DNA from: Chloroflexota bacterium
GTDB lineage: Bacteria > Chloroflexota > Limnocylindria > Limnocylindrales > CSP1-4
Assembly (NCBI GenBank): GCA_016191345.1
Contig: JACPOU010000003.1
Location: 21,898-85,897 of the forward strand
Length of the DNA: 64,000 nucleotides
Direction of reading: 5' to 3'
Positions 1 through 8,274 of the stretch are shown in pieces. A program made the position numbers and the translations under genes. How positions within the stretch are numbered: the first letter of the stretch is position 1; each line of letters starts with the position of its first letter. The notes under the pieces were generated by a model. The model saw only the letters and a list, made by a program, of their open reading frames with translations, searched no databases and was not told the origin of the DNA.

Positions 1-1
1 T

Positions 2-82
2 CTCACGGACGCAGCCCGCCGCCTGAAGCCGACGCCGGCGGCGATGCCCACCACGACAGCTGGGAGGATCCCGCGATGTTGA
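2..82 (+). CDS. possible C-terminal tail of an upstream gene (partial)
   Basis: The frame starting at base 2 is open from the window edge and stops at 80-82, overlapping the TerD start by 7 bases. The tail is rich in Pro, Thr and Arg and shows no recognisable domain. A second frame stops at 24-26, so the true end of the upstream gene cannot be decided here. The tight spacing suggests that the ter-like cluster continues to the left of the window. Confidence 0.25.
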   Translation, partial: LTDAARRLKPTPAAMPTTTAGRIPRC

Positions 83-696
83 CGCTCTCTCTCGAAAAGC
101 CCGGCACGCCCGTCGAGAAGCTCAGCCTCTCCCTCACCAAGGGCGCGCGCTTCACGGTGCGAGTCGATTGGGTATGCGAGCACATGGACGAAGTCCATGA
201 CGTCGATGTCCATGCCCTTGAAGCACGAAATGATGGGTCGGGCGCCAAGGTCAACCGGCTGGAGAGCGTCCTCTCGACCTACAACACGAAACTGATGAGC
301 CCCCAGACCGGCGTCCTGGCGACCGGGGCCGATGGCTCGTTTGCCAGCCCGGACGGCGGTCTCAGCCACTCCCCCGACCGGCGCGAGCAGGGCAGCTTCG
401 AGTCCATCGTCGTCGACGGCGCGCGCCTGTCCGAGGGCGTGAACGAGATCCCGATCTTCGTCACCATCCACGCGCGCGGCAAGGCCGAGACGTTTGCGGA
501 GATCGAGCGGGCGAGTATCGCCATCGTCGACGACGGCGGCAAGGAGCTCGGCTCGTACCAGCTCTCCGACGAGTTCAAGGAGTTCAACGTCGTTCAGTTC
601 GGGTCAGTCATGCTCGGCGAGCAGGGTTGGGAGTTTGCTCCCGTCGGGCGCGGGTTCGTGGGCACCTTCAACGACGTCCTCGGCCAATTCTCGTGA
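76..696 (+). CDS. TerD-family stress/tellurium-resistance protein
   Basis: A 206-residue protein of the TerD/CABP family, Ca2+-binding beta-sandwich proteins linked to tellurite resistance and general stress. It shows the N-terminal SLTKGA strand, an internal acidic stretch, and the C-terminal pattern ASIAIVDDGGKELGSYQL followed by EFNVVQFGSVMLGEQGWEFAPVGRGF, typical of TerD. The start is ATG 76, preceded by a good Shine-Dalgarno GGGAGGA (62-68); the frame is open upstream to the window edge, so an earlier start cannot be excluded. It leads a close unit with a TelA-like protein and a vWA protein, an arrangement seen in ter gene clusters. Which ligand or stress it serves is unknown. Confidence 0.85.
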   Translation: MLTLSLEKPGTPVEKLSLSLTKGARFTVRVDWVCEHMDEVHDVDVHALEARNDGSGAKVNRLESVLSTYNTKLMSPQTGVLATGADGSFASPDGGLSHSPDRREQGSFESIVVDGARLSEGVNEIPIFVTIHARGKAETFAEIERASIAIVDDGGKELGSYQLSDEFKEFNVVQFGSVMLGEQGWEFAPVGRGFVGTFNDVLGQFS

Positions 697-705
697 TCGA
701 CCGCG

Positions 706-1746
706 GTGGCTGAGGAACGGGACCCGGGGAGCGTGGACGGCCGGGTTCGCCGGGTCCTCAGCGGGCCGACCGTGCTGAAGCCGCCCCTCAAGGGTGGCGG
801 CGTGGCGGGCCGCGGCGTGTCGAGCGGCGGCGCGGAGTCGTCGCCGCACCCCGACCCCACCGTCGTCGGCGACCAGGCTCGCCCGCCCGCGCGCACCGGA
901 CGTGTCAGCGCGCCGACCGCGATCGTGGGGACCGAGCGGAAGCGACTCCCCGTCAGCGTCGAGGATCTGAAGAAGCTCGCACCCGATGCCGACCCGAAGG
1001 TGCTCGCGGGGGCGCTTCGGTTCCTCGGCGGATACGTCGCCGAGGACGCAAGCGACCGGACCGTGGTCGTGTGGGGCAACCAGCTCCAGCGGGCATATGC
1101 CGATCTCGTGTCGGAGACGCTCGCCCGCTCGCAGGCGGATGTGCTGACCCGGGTGACGATCCATCTGAACCGAACGATGGAGATCCTGCGGTCAATCGAC
1201 CTCGTCGCCGTCGCCAACGCGACCAGGGATGGCGAGGGGCTGGGCAGGTACCTCGGCAGGCTGTCGAAGAAGATCGACACCCGTGAAGAGCTCCGGCGCG
1301 CGTCCGTCGAGCTCGATCAGCTGGCGAAGCTGATGAGCGCCGCGATGGACGACCTGCTCGCCCTGAGGGCGGAGATCGAGCGGTCCTCGCAGCGCATCGA
1401 TGAGCTCGGGCGGGAGGTGGAGGCGTCGGCGCTGGCCGCCCAGTACCTCTCGACCTACCTCCGGGATGGAAACGAAGGCCTCTCGCGACGCTTCCTGGAG
1501 CGAAGCATGAGCCTCACCCAGACGGCCCTCCAGATCCGCGGCAGCGCCTCGATTCGCGAGAGCCAGATCGAGCAGCCCCTTCGCCTGATCAGCGCCATCC
1601 AGGACGTCGCGCTGGTGATGCTCCCGGCGTGGCTCGGGAGCATCACCTCGCTCACCGTCCTCGCCGGGCGAACGCCAACACCGACCGAAGCCGGCGAGAT
1701 GGCATTTCAGCTTCGGAAGATCCTCGAGCAGCTGCAATCGGAGTGA
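706..1746 (+). CDS. TelA-like toxic anion resistance protein
   Basis: A 346-residue protein starting with GTG 706, nine bases after the TerD stop; no clear Shine-Dalgarno is visible. Residues 1-85 are Pro/Gly/Arg-rich and probably disordered. From about 150 onward it is helical and coiled-coil-like, with EASALAAQYLSTYL, then RFLERSMSLTQTALQIRGSASIRESQIEQPLRLI and a short hydrophobic segment. This matches the helical core and the TQTALQIR-type segment of the TelA (KlaA/toxic anion resistance) family. TelA proteins accompany TerD and vWA proteins in stress clusters and their biochemical role is unresolved. A generic coiled-coil protein is the alternative. Confidence 0.65.
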   Translation: MAEERDPGSVDGRVRRVLSGPTVLKPPLKGGGVAGRGVSSGGAESSPHPDPTVVGDQARPPARTGRVSAPTAIVGTERKRLPVSVEDLKKLAPDADPKVLAGALRFLGGYVAEDASDRTVVVWGNQLQRAYADLVSETLARSQADVLTRVTIHLNRTMEILRSIDLVAVANATRDGEGLGRYLGRLSKKIDTREELRRASVELDQLAKLMSAAMDDLLALRAEIERSSQRIDELGREVEASALAAQYLSTYLRDGNEGLSRRFLERSMSLTQTALQIRGSASIRESQIEQPLRLISAIQDVALVMLPAWLGSITSLTVLAGRTPTPTEAGEMAFQLRKILEQLQSE

Positions 1747-1757
1747 AGGAGAGCACC

Positions 1758-2507
1758 ATGCTGACCCTCGACCTCAACAAATCCGCGGAATCGCTGCGAC
1801 TCAGACTGGACAAGGCGGGCGTCCAGGCCGACGTCAAGGCCGAGCTCATCTTCGATATCGACGTATCCGGATCGTTCGAGCACGAGCACGAGGAGGGGAC
1901 CACCAGCACCCTGCTGGAGCGGCTCGTGCCGTATGGCATGGTTCTCGACCCGGACGGCCGGATGGACGTGTTCACCTTCTCGGACGGCGACCGAAACGTC
2001 CACCACGTGGGCGTGGTCACGCCCGAGGATTCAGCGGGCTACATCAGGCGCGAGATCGTCGGTCGCGTACCGGGCTGGGCGGGCGGCACGACCTACAGCT
2101 ATGTCCTCGAGCGAAATCTCCAGCACCTGGGGTGGAGCCCCCGGCGGGATCAGCAGCCCGGACTGTTCAGCCGCTTCTGGAGCCGCCCGGCCGTCGCGGA
2201 GGCGCCGGCCGAGAAGAAACGCTCGATCATCATCTTCGTCACCGACGGGGAGAACCACGAGAGCGACGACGCGCGCACGATCCGCGTGCTCGAGGAGTCG
2301 CAGGACCGCCGCGACCGGGTCTACTTCCTCTTCCTCGGCTTCTGCGACACGAACCCGGACTTCAAGTTCATCCGGACCATCGCGGAGCGGTTCAGCAACA
2401 CGGGTGCCGTGATCATCCAGAATCTCGCCGGGTTCATCAGCCTCAGCGACGAAGAGCTCCACGCACAGCTTCTCAGTCCGGAGCTCATCTCGTGGCTCAA
2501 GTCGTGA
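1758..2507 (+). CDS. vWA-domain protein of the TerF/TerY type
   Basis: A 249-residue protein starting at ATG 1758 with GAAGGAGAG just upstream; the open frame extends further back but has no other good start. It carries an intact MIDAS metal site: DVSGS at residues 35-39 and a later TDGENHESDD loop, with a hydrophobic strand before each. The family is the vWA domain found with TerD proteins (TerF/TerY-like), thought to act as metal-dependent binding modules. Its N-terminus (MLTLDLNKSAESLRLRLDKAG) echoes that of the TerD protein at 76, suggesting a shared segment. It ends the plus-strand unit and faces a convergent permease gene. Confidence 0.8.
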   Translation: MLTLDLNKSAESLRLRLDKAGVQADVKAELIFDIDVSGSFEHEHEEGTTSTLLERLVPYGMVLDPDGRMDVFTFSDGDRNVHHVGVVTPEDSAGYIRREIVGRVPGWAGGTTYSYVLERNLQHLGWSPRRDQQPGLFSRFWSRPAVAEAPAEKKRSIIIFVTDGENHESDDARTIRVLEESQDRRDRVYFLFLGFCDTNPDFKFIRTIAERFSNTGAVIIQNLAGFISLSDEELHAQLLSPELISWLKS

Positions 2508-2587
2508 GCGGCAGCCTGTCCGGAGCAGCAAGGCTCGGGATGACAGGAATCGGCGACCGGTCGGCGAGGCAGGTCGACAGGGGGCGC

Positions 2588-3730
2588 TCAGCTCGGCGCG
2601 GCTGACGCCCCTGCCGCGTCCAGGGGCTGCTCCGCGAGTTCATCGCGCGCAGTCCCGTCGGGCTCGCCCGACGGGTCCGGGGCGGCCGAGACCGGCTCAT
2701 CCCGAGCCTGCACCCGCTCGAGGATCACCTCGATGGCGGCGATGGTCGGGACCGCGAGGATGGCGCCCACGATGCCGCCCGCCGCTGCCCCGACGAGGAG
2801 CCCGACGATGACGAGCATCGGCGAGAGTCCCACCGTGTTGCGCATCACGATGGGCACGAGGACGTTGCCCTCGATCACCTGGATGGCGACGTAGACGACC
2901 GCAACGATCGCCACCTGCTGCGGCCCGACCGTGGCGGCGACGAGAAGCGCCGGGATGGCGCCGAGGATGGGGCCGACGAGCGGGACTGCCTCCGCGAGGC
3001 CGGCGATCAGGCCGAGGAGCAGGGCCGACGGCAGGCCCAGCAGCGTGTAGAGGACGCCGGTGCCGGCGGCAACGGAGCCCATCAGGACGAGCTGGCCGCG
3101 GACCCAGAGCCCCAGCCGGACCTCGACGTCGTTCCAGATCTCCCGGGCGCCCGGGCGCCGCTCCGCCGGCACGAAGGCAAGCGCGTACCGCTGCAACCGG
3201 GCATGCTCGGTCAGCCAGAAGAAGGTGAGCGTCAGCAGGGTCACCAGTGACACCACCGCCTCCGCGATGGTCAGGCCCATCTCGAGGACGGTGTCCGCGT
3301 CGGGGGGCGGCGCCGGCCCGACGGTCTTCTGGCCTGCGGCCGCGAGGGTCGCGATCGCGCGGCCGAGGCCGCGCGGCTCCAGGGTCAGCGCCCACGCCCG
3401 CAGGTCTTCCAGCATTCGCGGCAGGTCGGCCGAGAGCTGGCTCCACTGGGCAAGGGCCGCCGGGATCGCGACGAAGGCGATCGCCACCACGGAAGCGAAG
3501 AACGCGCCGTAGGCGAGGAGGATGCTGGCGGCGCGCCCGACGGGCAGCCGCGCCCGGAGCCACCCGACGACCGGCTCCAGGCCAGCCGCGAGGAGGATCG
3601 CCGCGAAGACGAGCAGGAGGACGCCGCCCGCCCGCCACGCCACCCAGGCGAGGCCGAGGATCGACGCGGCGCCCACCGTGAAGGCGCCCCCGCGGCGGAC
3701 CCAGGTGACCGGCTCCACGGGACGATTCAT
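2588..3730 (-). CDS. AI-2E family transporter (PerM-like permease)
   Basis: A 380-residue multi-pass membrane protein of the AI-2 exporter/PerM family (COG0628). Hydrophobic segments run from about residue 17 to 345. The family pattern is clear in the C-terminal half: a Leu/Gly-rich helix hairpin, then AEAVPLVGPILGAIPALLVA, then QVIEGNVLVPIVMRNTVGLSP. Members export quorum signals, ions or other small solutes; the substrate cannot be read from sequence. ATG 3730 gives a normal length, although the frame stays open upstream for over 1 kb as a GC-rich shadow. The last 35 residues are an Asp/Glu/Ala/Pro-rich cytoplasmic tail. It is transcribed alone, divergent from the next gene. Confidence 0.88.
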   Translation of the reverse strand: MNRPVEPVTWVRRGGAFTVGAASILGLAWVAWRAGGVLLLVFAAILLAAGLEPVVGWLRARLPVGRAASILLAYGAFFASVVAIAFVAIPAALAQWSQLSADLPRMLEDLRAWALTLEPRGLGRAIATLAAAGQKTVGPAPPPDADTVLEMGLTIAEAVVSLVTLLTLTFFWLTEHARLQRYALAFVPAERRPGAREIWNDVEVRLGLWVRGQLVLMGSVAAGTGVLYTLLGLPSALLLGLIAGLAEAVPLVGPILGAIPALLVAATVGPQQVAIVAVVYVAIQVIEGNVLVPIVMRNTVGLSPMLVIVGLLVGAAAGGIVGAILAVPTIAAIEVILERVQARDEPVSAAPDPSGEPDGTARDELAEQPLDAAGASAAPS

Positions 3731-3931
3731 CAACCACCAAGTCCGGGCGCGACCTGCGCCACTCGCCTGATGAGGATCGACCGCCGCCGGGCGCGGGTCC
3801 ATCCCGGGCACCATGCAACACGCGCGCTGCCGGGCATCGCGCGTATTGCAATTCCGGATCCTTCCCTTGCCAGCGGCAGGGGGCAAGCCCACAATCCGGG
3901 GATCCAGGCAGCGAGGGGAGTCGCAACGTCC

Positions 3932-4570
3932 TTGGATCCGCCAGGCGCCATCCGCCTCTTCCGGTTCCGGCCGCTTCGGCTCGCCTTCGATGCCGTCGTC
4001 CGCGACGAGCTGGTCCCGGACTTGGCGCGCCAGCCCGGCGTGGTCGCCGTCCATGCCGGTCGCCAGGGCCCCGGCGACCTGGGTCCGCGCCTGGTCGTCT
4101 CCGTCTGGAACTCCCGGTCGACGATGGAAGCCACCATGGGCGAGGACATCGAGACTCCGGCCTTCCACCCGGAGTACCAGCGCGAGATCGCGGAGCGTGA
4201 CGTCATCTGGCTCGCGCTGCGGTTTGCCCGCCTCGCGACCAGCGAGGCCCCGATCGGGCTCCTGCGGCTCGTGACGGGTACCCTTCGACCGGGCCACCTT
4301 GATGACTACGCGCACGCCGTGATCACGGGAACGGAGCTCGACACCGATGCGGGCCACGGCCCCCTCGCGATCTATCTCGCGACGCGCGCGCCTGACGAAT
4401 TCCTGACGTTGTCGGCCTGGCGCGACTGGGACACGCTGCAGCAGGCGACCGGATCCGGCACCAGGCAACCGATGGCGACCCGACACGCGGAGCTCCTGCT
4501 GGACTGGTCTGTGGCGCACTACGAGGCGATCCCGAATGTGGTCGCGGCGGCGCCGGAGTCCCCGGGCTAG
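3932..4570 (+). CDS. hypothetical protein, possibly antibiotic-biosynthesis-monooxygenase-like fold
   Basis: A protein of about 212 residues with no confident family. The chosen start is TTG 3932, 12 bases after GAGGGGAG; an ATG at 3770 in the same frame would add 54 residues of low-information Arg/Pro-rich sequence. Two similar halves can be seen: residues about 8-70, with VVAVHAGRQ and LVVSVWNS, and 95-190, with a second VWNS-like strand and LLRLVTGTLRPG. This is reminiscent of duplicated dimeric alpha/beta-barrel (ABM-type) domains. That assignment is an inference. The stop overlaps the convergent fur stop in the shared palindrome CTAG at 4567-4570. Confidence 0.55.
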   Translation: MDPPGAIRLFRFRPLRLAFDAVVRDELVPDLARQPGVVAVHAGRQGPGDLGPRLVVSVWNSRSTMEATMGEDIETPAFHPEYQREIAERDVIWLALRFARLATSEAPIGLLRLVTGTLRPGHLDDYAHAVITGTELDTDAGHGPLAIYLATRAPDEFLTLSAWRDWDTLQQATGSGTRQPMATRHAELLLDWSVAHYEAIPNVVAAAPESPG

Positions 4571-5103
4571 GGCTGCAACCCGCTCGCGTCGGCCGCCTCG
4601 GCGGCTGAAGTGCCCGAGCTCTCGGCACCGGCCGCGCAGACCGCGCACCGGCCGCTGATCGAGAGGTGCTCGAGCGAGGCCTCGAAGCCGTGCTCCCGCC
4701 GCAGCGCATCGAGGAGGACCGCGGCGTCCGGCGCGGCAAGCTCCTGCTCCGAACCGCAGGCCGAGCAGATCAGGTGGCCGTGATCGCGTGCCGGCCCGGC
4801 GTGGAACTCCTCGCGGCCGTCGAGGCCGTGGCTGTGCGCGATCGCCCCGATCGCCTCGAGGACGTCGAGGGTCCGATAGACGGTCGAGGGAGTCGTCGCC
4901 GGGTCGATCGCCCGGCAGGCCGCGACGAGGCCGCTGCCCGTGATGTGGCCTCGCGTCGCCGCCAGGGCGTCGAGAACGACCTGCCGCCGCGCGGTCCAGC
5001 GGAGCCCGCTTCTGCGGATCCGTTCCGGGATCGCCGCCCAGTCGGCCGGAGCGGCGCGGTGCGCCGAGCCCGTTCGGGCTGCCGCCGTCGCGCCGCGGCT
5101 CAT
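4567..5103 (-). CDS. Fur-family metal-responsive repressor
   Basis: A 178-residue Fur superfamily regulator. The winged helix spans about residues 30-95 (RWTARRQVVLDALAATRGHITG...STVYRTLDVLEAIG). The metal and dimerisation part follows with the His-rich EEFHAGPARDHGHLICSACG and a second Cys pair, RCAVCAAG. The two CXXC pairs fit the structural zinc site. ATG 5103 overlaps the stop of the nickel permease gene by four bases (ATGA), so the two are co-translated. That pairing suggests nickel or cobalt sensing (Nur-like) rather than iron or zinc, but the sensing-site residues alone do not prove the metal. Confidence 0.88.
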   Translation of the reverse strand: MSRGATAAARTGSAHRAAPADWAAIPERIRRSGLRWTARRQVVLDALAATRGHITGSGLVAACRAIDPATTPSTVYRTLDVLEAIGAIAHSHGLDGREEFHAGPARDHGHLICSACGSEQELAAPDAAVLLDALRREHGFEASLEHLSISGRCAVCAAGAESSGTSAAEAADASGLQP

Positions 5104-6116
5104 CGGATGCCGATGCTCTCGAGCCAGACGTCGAGGGCCGGGAGCTCGCCGTCCAGGTTGAACAGGAACAGGAGGCCGATGACGAGGCTGAATGCCCCTG
5201 CGACGATGCCGACGAGGACATAGATCCGTTCGCGCGCCCGGGCGGCGATGAACCCGGTTGCCGAGACCACGACGAGGAGCGAGTTCGAGATGAGCAGCCC
5301 GAGGATGAAGGTTGCCAGCATCGGCACCCCGAGCCCCTGACTCGAGGCGCCCCCGATGGCTGCGATGAGCAGCACCTGCGTGCCCGTCTCCGCCCCGATC
5401 CCGTGGATCATCCCGACACCGAACGCGGTTCGCGGCCCGTACGAGCTCATCTCGATCGGGTCGGCGTGCTCGTGGCCGTGCAGCCGCGCCTGGAACCGCC
5501 GCCAGCCGTAGCGGATCGTGTCGAAGACGAGCATCCATCGGCTGCGCAGCCGGAAGCTCTGGCCGTGGCGGACGTACTGGTAGAGGGAGACGAAGACCCA
5601 GGTCCCGAGGAGGACGAGGGTCAACCCGACGACCCGGCCCATGATCGGGTCCACCCAGGCCGGGAGGACCGCGCCGAAGGCGAGGGCGAGCATCCCGAGC
5701 ACCGCGACGACGAAGGCATGGCCGAGGGCGTAGAGCGTGCCGAGCAGGAGGGCCCGACGCTCTTCGGCCCCGAACCGCCGGCGGACCGTGTCCAGGGCGA
5801 CGTGCGCGCCCGCCCCGGCCGCCCCCACCCCCGCGACGTGCGCATGGGGGTGCGGATGAACGTCGACGGCCGCGGCATGGACGCGGACCTCCTCCACGCC
5901 GCCGTGGCCGTGCGCGTGGGACGCGCTTGGCGCCGCGCCGGCGTGCGATTCGGCGTGGACCAGCTCGGCGACGTCGGCCGTCGCGCTCGTGGAGGTCACG
6001 TCCGCGATCGCGGCGATGTGATCCCAGTCGAATCCGTGCCGGATTCCGAGGATGAGGGCGGTCCAGAGCAGGCCGAGCCCGCCGGCGACGGCGATCTCGA
6101 GGACGGGTGATGGCAC
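5100..6116 (-). CDS. nickel/cobalt permease of the NiCoT/HoxN type
   Basis: A 338-residue inner-membrane transporter of the NiCoT family, which imports Ni2+ or Co2+. The signature H-x4-D-H is present as HGFDWDHIAAIADV, with H27, D32 and H33 in the first helices. A long His-rich loop (residues about 55-100, many HAHGHG and HPHPHAH runs) probably collects metal. Later family segments include LLLGTLYALGHAFVVAVLG and GMIHGIGAETGTQVLLI. It starts with GTG 6116 behind AAGGAG (11 bases upstream). It forms an operon with the Fur-family gene, consistent with metal-controlled uptake. Confidence 0.88.
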   Translation of the reverse strand: MPSPVLEIAVAGGLGLLWTALILGIRHGFDWDHIAAIADVTSTSATADVAELVHAESHAGAAPSASHAHGHGGVEEVRVHAAAVDVHPHPHAHVAGVGAAGAGAHVALDTVRRRFGAEERRALLLGTLYALGHAFVVAVLGMLALAFGAVLPAWVDPIMGRVVGLTLVLLGTWVFVSLYQYVRHGQSFRLRSRWMLVFDTIRYGWRRFQARLHGHEHADPIEMSSYGPRTAFGVGMIHGIGAETGTQVLLIAAIGGASSQGLGVPMLATFILGLLISNSLLVVVSATGFIAARARERIYVLVGIVAGAFSLVIGLLFLFNLDGELPALDVWLESIGIR

Positions 6117-6134
6117 GGTTTGGCGTTCTCCTTG

Positions 6135-6180
6135 TTGCGAACGGTTGCAATAGCGTGCAGTCGATGCCGCCAGGTGTCAA
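6135..6180 (-). promoter_or_regulatory. promoter region and candidate Fur/Nur operator for the nickel permease operon
   Basis: Read on the minus strand, a perfect TTGACA lies at 6180-6175. About 20 bases later an imperfect dyad, TTGCAACCGTTCGCAA (6150-6135), matches its own reverse complement at 12 of 16 positions. It sits just before the ribosome binding site of the permease gene. The spacing to any -10 hexamer is longer than ideal. Assigning the dyad to the operon's own Fur-family protein is inference. Confidence 0.35.
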
Positions 6181-6249
6181 CCGCGAGGGTCTCGACGTGT
6201 CATCGCACGCCGGACCGCCCCGGATGCCTCGCAGCAGCGCCCGTCGGCG

Positions 6250-7458
6250 TCAGGCCCCGCCGGTGCCCTCGTGCAGGCGCCCGTGGCGCGCCATGACCTG
6301 GCGCAGCCCGGCATGCGGCAATCGGTGGGCGGTGATCCCGTCCCGGCCGGTCATCGTCTCGGCGACGACGAGCGCGTTGGCGATGGCCTCCTCGGTCGCC
6401 TCGACCGTGGCCTCGAAGAGCGGATCGAGCGCCGGGTCGGCGAGGGCCCGCAGGGTGACCACACCCCGGCCCCGGGGCACCGCCTCGGCCGCCGGGAGAT
6501 CCCGGTTGCCGGTGGCGAAGGCGAGGAAGAGATCGCCCGAGGACGTCGCCCCGAGCCCCCCGGTGCGGGCCAGCCCGAGGCCGGCGCGCTGCGCGAGCCG
6601 GGTGCACTGGTGAGGCAGGAGGGGCGCGTCGGTCGCCACGACGATGATGATCGAGCCCGATCCCGGCGGCGGGTCGCCGACCCCCCGCGGCGACTCGGCG
6701 AGCCCCGGCCGCGGCGGCTCCGCGAGCCCAGACCGCGGCGTCGGCCACGGCGAGGGCACCTCGCTGAGCGGGATCGACCGCCCGACGGGCACGCCGTCGA
6801 TGGAGAGCAGCCCGCGACGGCCGTAGTTCGCCTGGACCAGGACTCCTAGCGTCCAGCCGCCCGCCGCCGCCGGGAGGACCCGCGACGACGTCCCGATGCC
6901 GCCCTTGAACTCGTGGCAGATCATGCCCGTGCCGCCACCGACGGCACCCTCCGCGACAGGCCCGCCGCTCGCCCCATCGAAGGCCGCGATGACATGCTCC
7001 GGCCGGACGTGGAAGCCGTTGATGTCGCTCAACTGGCCGTCGTACGTCTCGCCGACGACCGGCAGGCTCCAGGCCGGCCGGCCGGCGAGGCCGTCGCGGA
7101 CGGCAAGGCCGACGAGCGCGTCCCGGACCACGCCCACGGAGTGGGTGTTCGTGATCGCCAGGGGCCCGTGGAAGAGCCCGGTCTCGCGGATCCACTCCAG
7201 GCCCGTCATGTCGCCGTTGCCGTTGAGGACGTGGGCCCCGGCGAAGACCGGCTCCGACCAGGGGTCGCCGTCGTGGGGAACGATGACGGTCACGCCGGTC
7301 CGGACCGGCCCTTCGCCGCGGACGAGCGGGCCGTCGCCGCGGACGATCGTCGCGTGGCCGACCCGGACGCCGGCGACGTCCGTGATCGCGTTGTGGGGCC
7401 CCGGCCGGCCCTCGCCGATCCGGATCCCGAGGTCGCGGGCGCGAACGACCGGACTCAC
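6250..7458 (-). CDS. P1 family peptidase (DmpA-like aminopeptidase)
   Basis: A 402-residue Ntn-type hydrolase of peptidase family P1 (DmpA/BapA). These enzymes cleave themselves before a catalytic Ser and then act as D- or L-aminopeptidases. Recognisable segments are ITDVAGVRVGHATI near the N-terminus, VLNGNGDMTGLEW, TNTHSVGVVRDA, VGGGTGMICHEFKGGIGTSSR, and GLGATSSGDLFLAFATGN, which carries the nucleophile region. GTG 7458 is chosen because homology-like sequence begins there. An inserted Pro/Gly linker (about 255-285) contains an imperfect repeat, GLAEPPRPGLAESPRG. It stands between MgtC and the nickel operon on the same strand; substrate unknown. Confidence 0.85.
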   Translation of the reverse strand: MSPVVRARDLGIRIGEGRPGPHNAITDVAGVRVGHATIVRGDGPLVRGEGPVRTGVTVIVPHDGDPWSEPVFAGAHVLNGNGDMTGLEWIRETGLFHGPLAITNTHSVGVVRDALVGLAVRDGLAGRPAWSLPVVGETYDGQLSDINGFHVRPEHVIAAFDGASGGPVAEGAVGGGTGMICHEFKGGIGTSSRVLPAAAGGWTLGVLVQANYGRRGLLSIDGVPVGRSIPLSEVPSPWPTPRSGLAEPPRPGLAESPRGVGDPPPGSGSIIIVVATDAPLLPHQCTRLAQRAGLGLARTGGLGATSSGDLFLAFATGNRDLPAAEAVPRGRGVVTLRALADPALDPLFEATVEATEEAIANALVVAETMTGRDGITAHRLPHAGLRQVMARHGRLHEGTGGA

Positions 7459-7510
7459 ATGACCTGGACGCGGACGGAACCGACCGCCCGCGACCGTTGC
7501 ATCTGCAGCG

Positions 7511-8194
7511 TCAGTCAGCCTGGCTCGCGGAGACGATGTCCACGCCCGGGATCGCCTCGATCGCCTCGAGCGCGCTCGCGATCGCGTTCGCGGAGCGCGC
7601 TCGGATCGCCAGGTCGGCGCGGTAGCTCTCGCGGGCGAGCCGCTGGGTCTGGATCGCCCCGATCTCCACCTTGCCCTTCGCGAGCGCGGCTGAGATGTCC
7701 CCGAGTGCCTCGACGCGGGTGAGGGCGAGGCGCAGCTGGACCTCGGGCTGGTTCGTGCCGTGGAGGCGCTCGGCAAGGGCGTTGAGCGGCCAGAGGCTGA
7801 CGAGGATGATCACGGCCGAGACGACCGCGATGATCTGCTCCCCCGCCCCGGCGGCCATGCCCACGGCGGCCGTTGCCCAGAGGCTGGCCGCGGTCGTCAG
7901 GCCGCGAATCACGACGCCGTCCTTGAGGATCGCGCCCGCTCCGAGGAAGCCGATCCCGGACACGATCTGGGCGGCGATGCGCGACGGGTCCACCGGGGCC
8001 GAACTGGCGCCATCGGCGCCGAAGCCGTAGATCGAGAGGACCGTGAACAGCCCGGAGCCGAGGGCGACGAGCATATGGGTCCGGATGCCGGCCGGGTGGC
8101 CGTGGATCTCGCGCTCCGCCCCGACGGCGGCCCCGAGGCCGGCGGCGATGACCAGCCGGACCGCGAGGTCCAGCTGGAGGGTGACGTCGATCAT
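7511..8194 (-). CDS. MgtC/SapB family membrane protein
   Basis: A 227-residue protein with an N-terminal membrane domain (four to five helices, residues about 8-130) and a soluble C-terminal ACT-like domain. The family signature is clear: GLGAAVGAEREIHGHPAGIRTHMLVALGSGLFTV, then RIAAQIVSGIGFLGAGAILKDG and GLTTAASLWATAAVGMAAG. MgtC proteins affect Mg2+ homeostasis and regulate ATP synthase in pathogens; in environmental bacteria the role is open. ATG 8194 lacks a clear Shine-Dalgarno. Its start is divergent from the molybdoenzyme unit. Confidence 0.9.
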   Translation of the reverse strand: MIDVTLQLDLAVRLVIAAGLGAAVGAEREIHGHPAGIRTHMLVALGSGLFTVLSIYGFGADGASSAPVDPSRIAAQIVSGIGFLGAGAILKDGVVIRGLTTAASLWATAAVGMAAGAGEQIIAVVSAVIILVSLWPLNALAERLHGTNQPEVQLRLALTRVEALGDISAALAKGKVEIGAIQTQRLARESYRADLAIRARSANAIASALEAIEAIPGVDIVSASQAD

Positions 8195-8261
8195 CGGTCG
8201 GGTCCGGGCATGGCGGAGATGATAGTCCGCCGCTGGATGCGGGCGGCGGCGCGCGCCGCCG

Positions 8262-8267
8262 TACCAT
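8262..8267 (+). promoter_or_regulatory. -10-like hexamer TACCAT
   Basis: TACCAT lies 7 bases before ATG 8275 and fits the leaderless TANNNT pattern seen at many starts in this window. No -35 element is obvious. Confidence 0.35.
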
Positions 8268-8274
8268 CGCGGCC

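Noticed and set aside
2508..2587. Possible terminator hairpin between the vWA and permease genes
   Set aside because: The inverted arms (CCTGTC and GACAGG) are only 6 bases with a 21-base loop and no T-tract.
2588..5221. 877-residue open frame on the minus strand
   Set aside because: Only the last 380 codons (from ATG 3730) look like a protein, an AI-2E permease. The rest is Arg/Pro-rich shadow sequence lying under the fur gene and the plus-strand gene.
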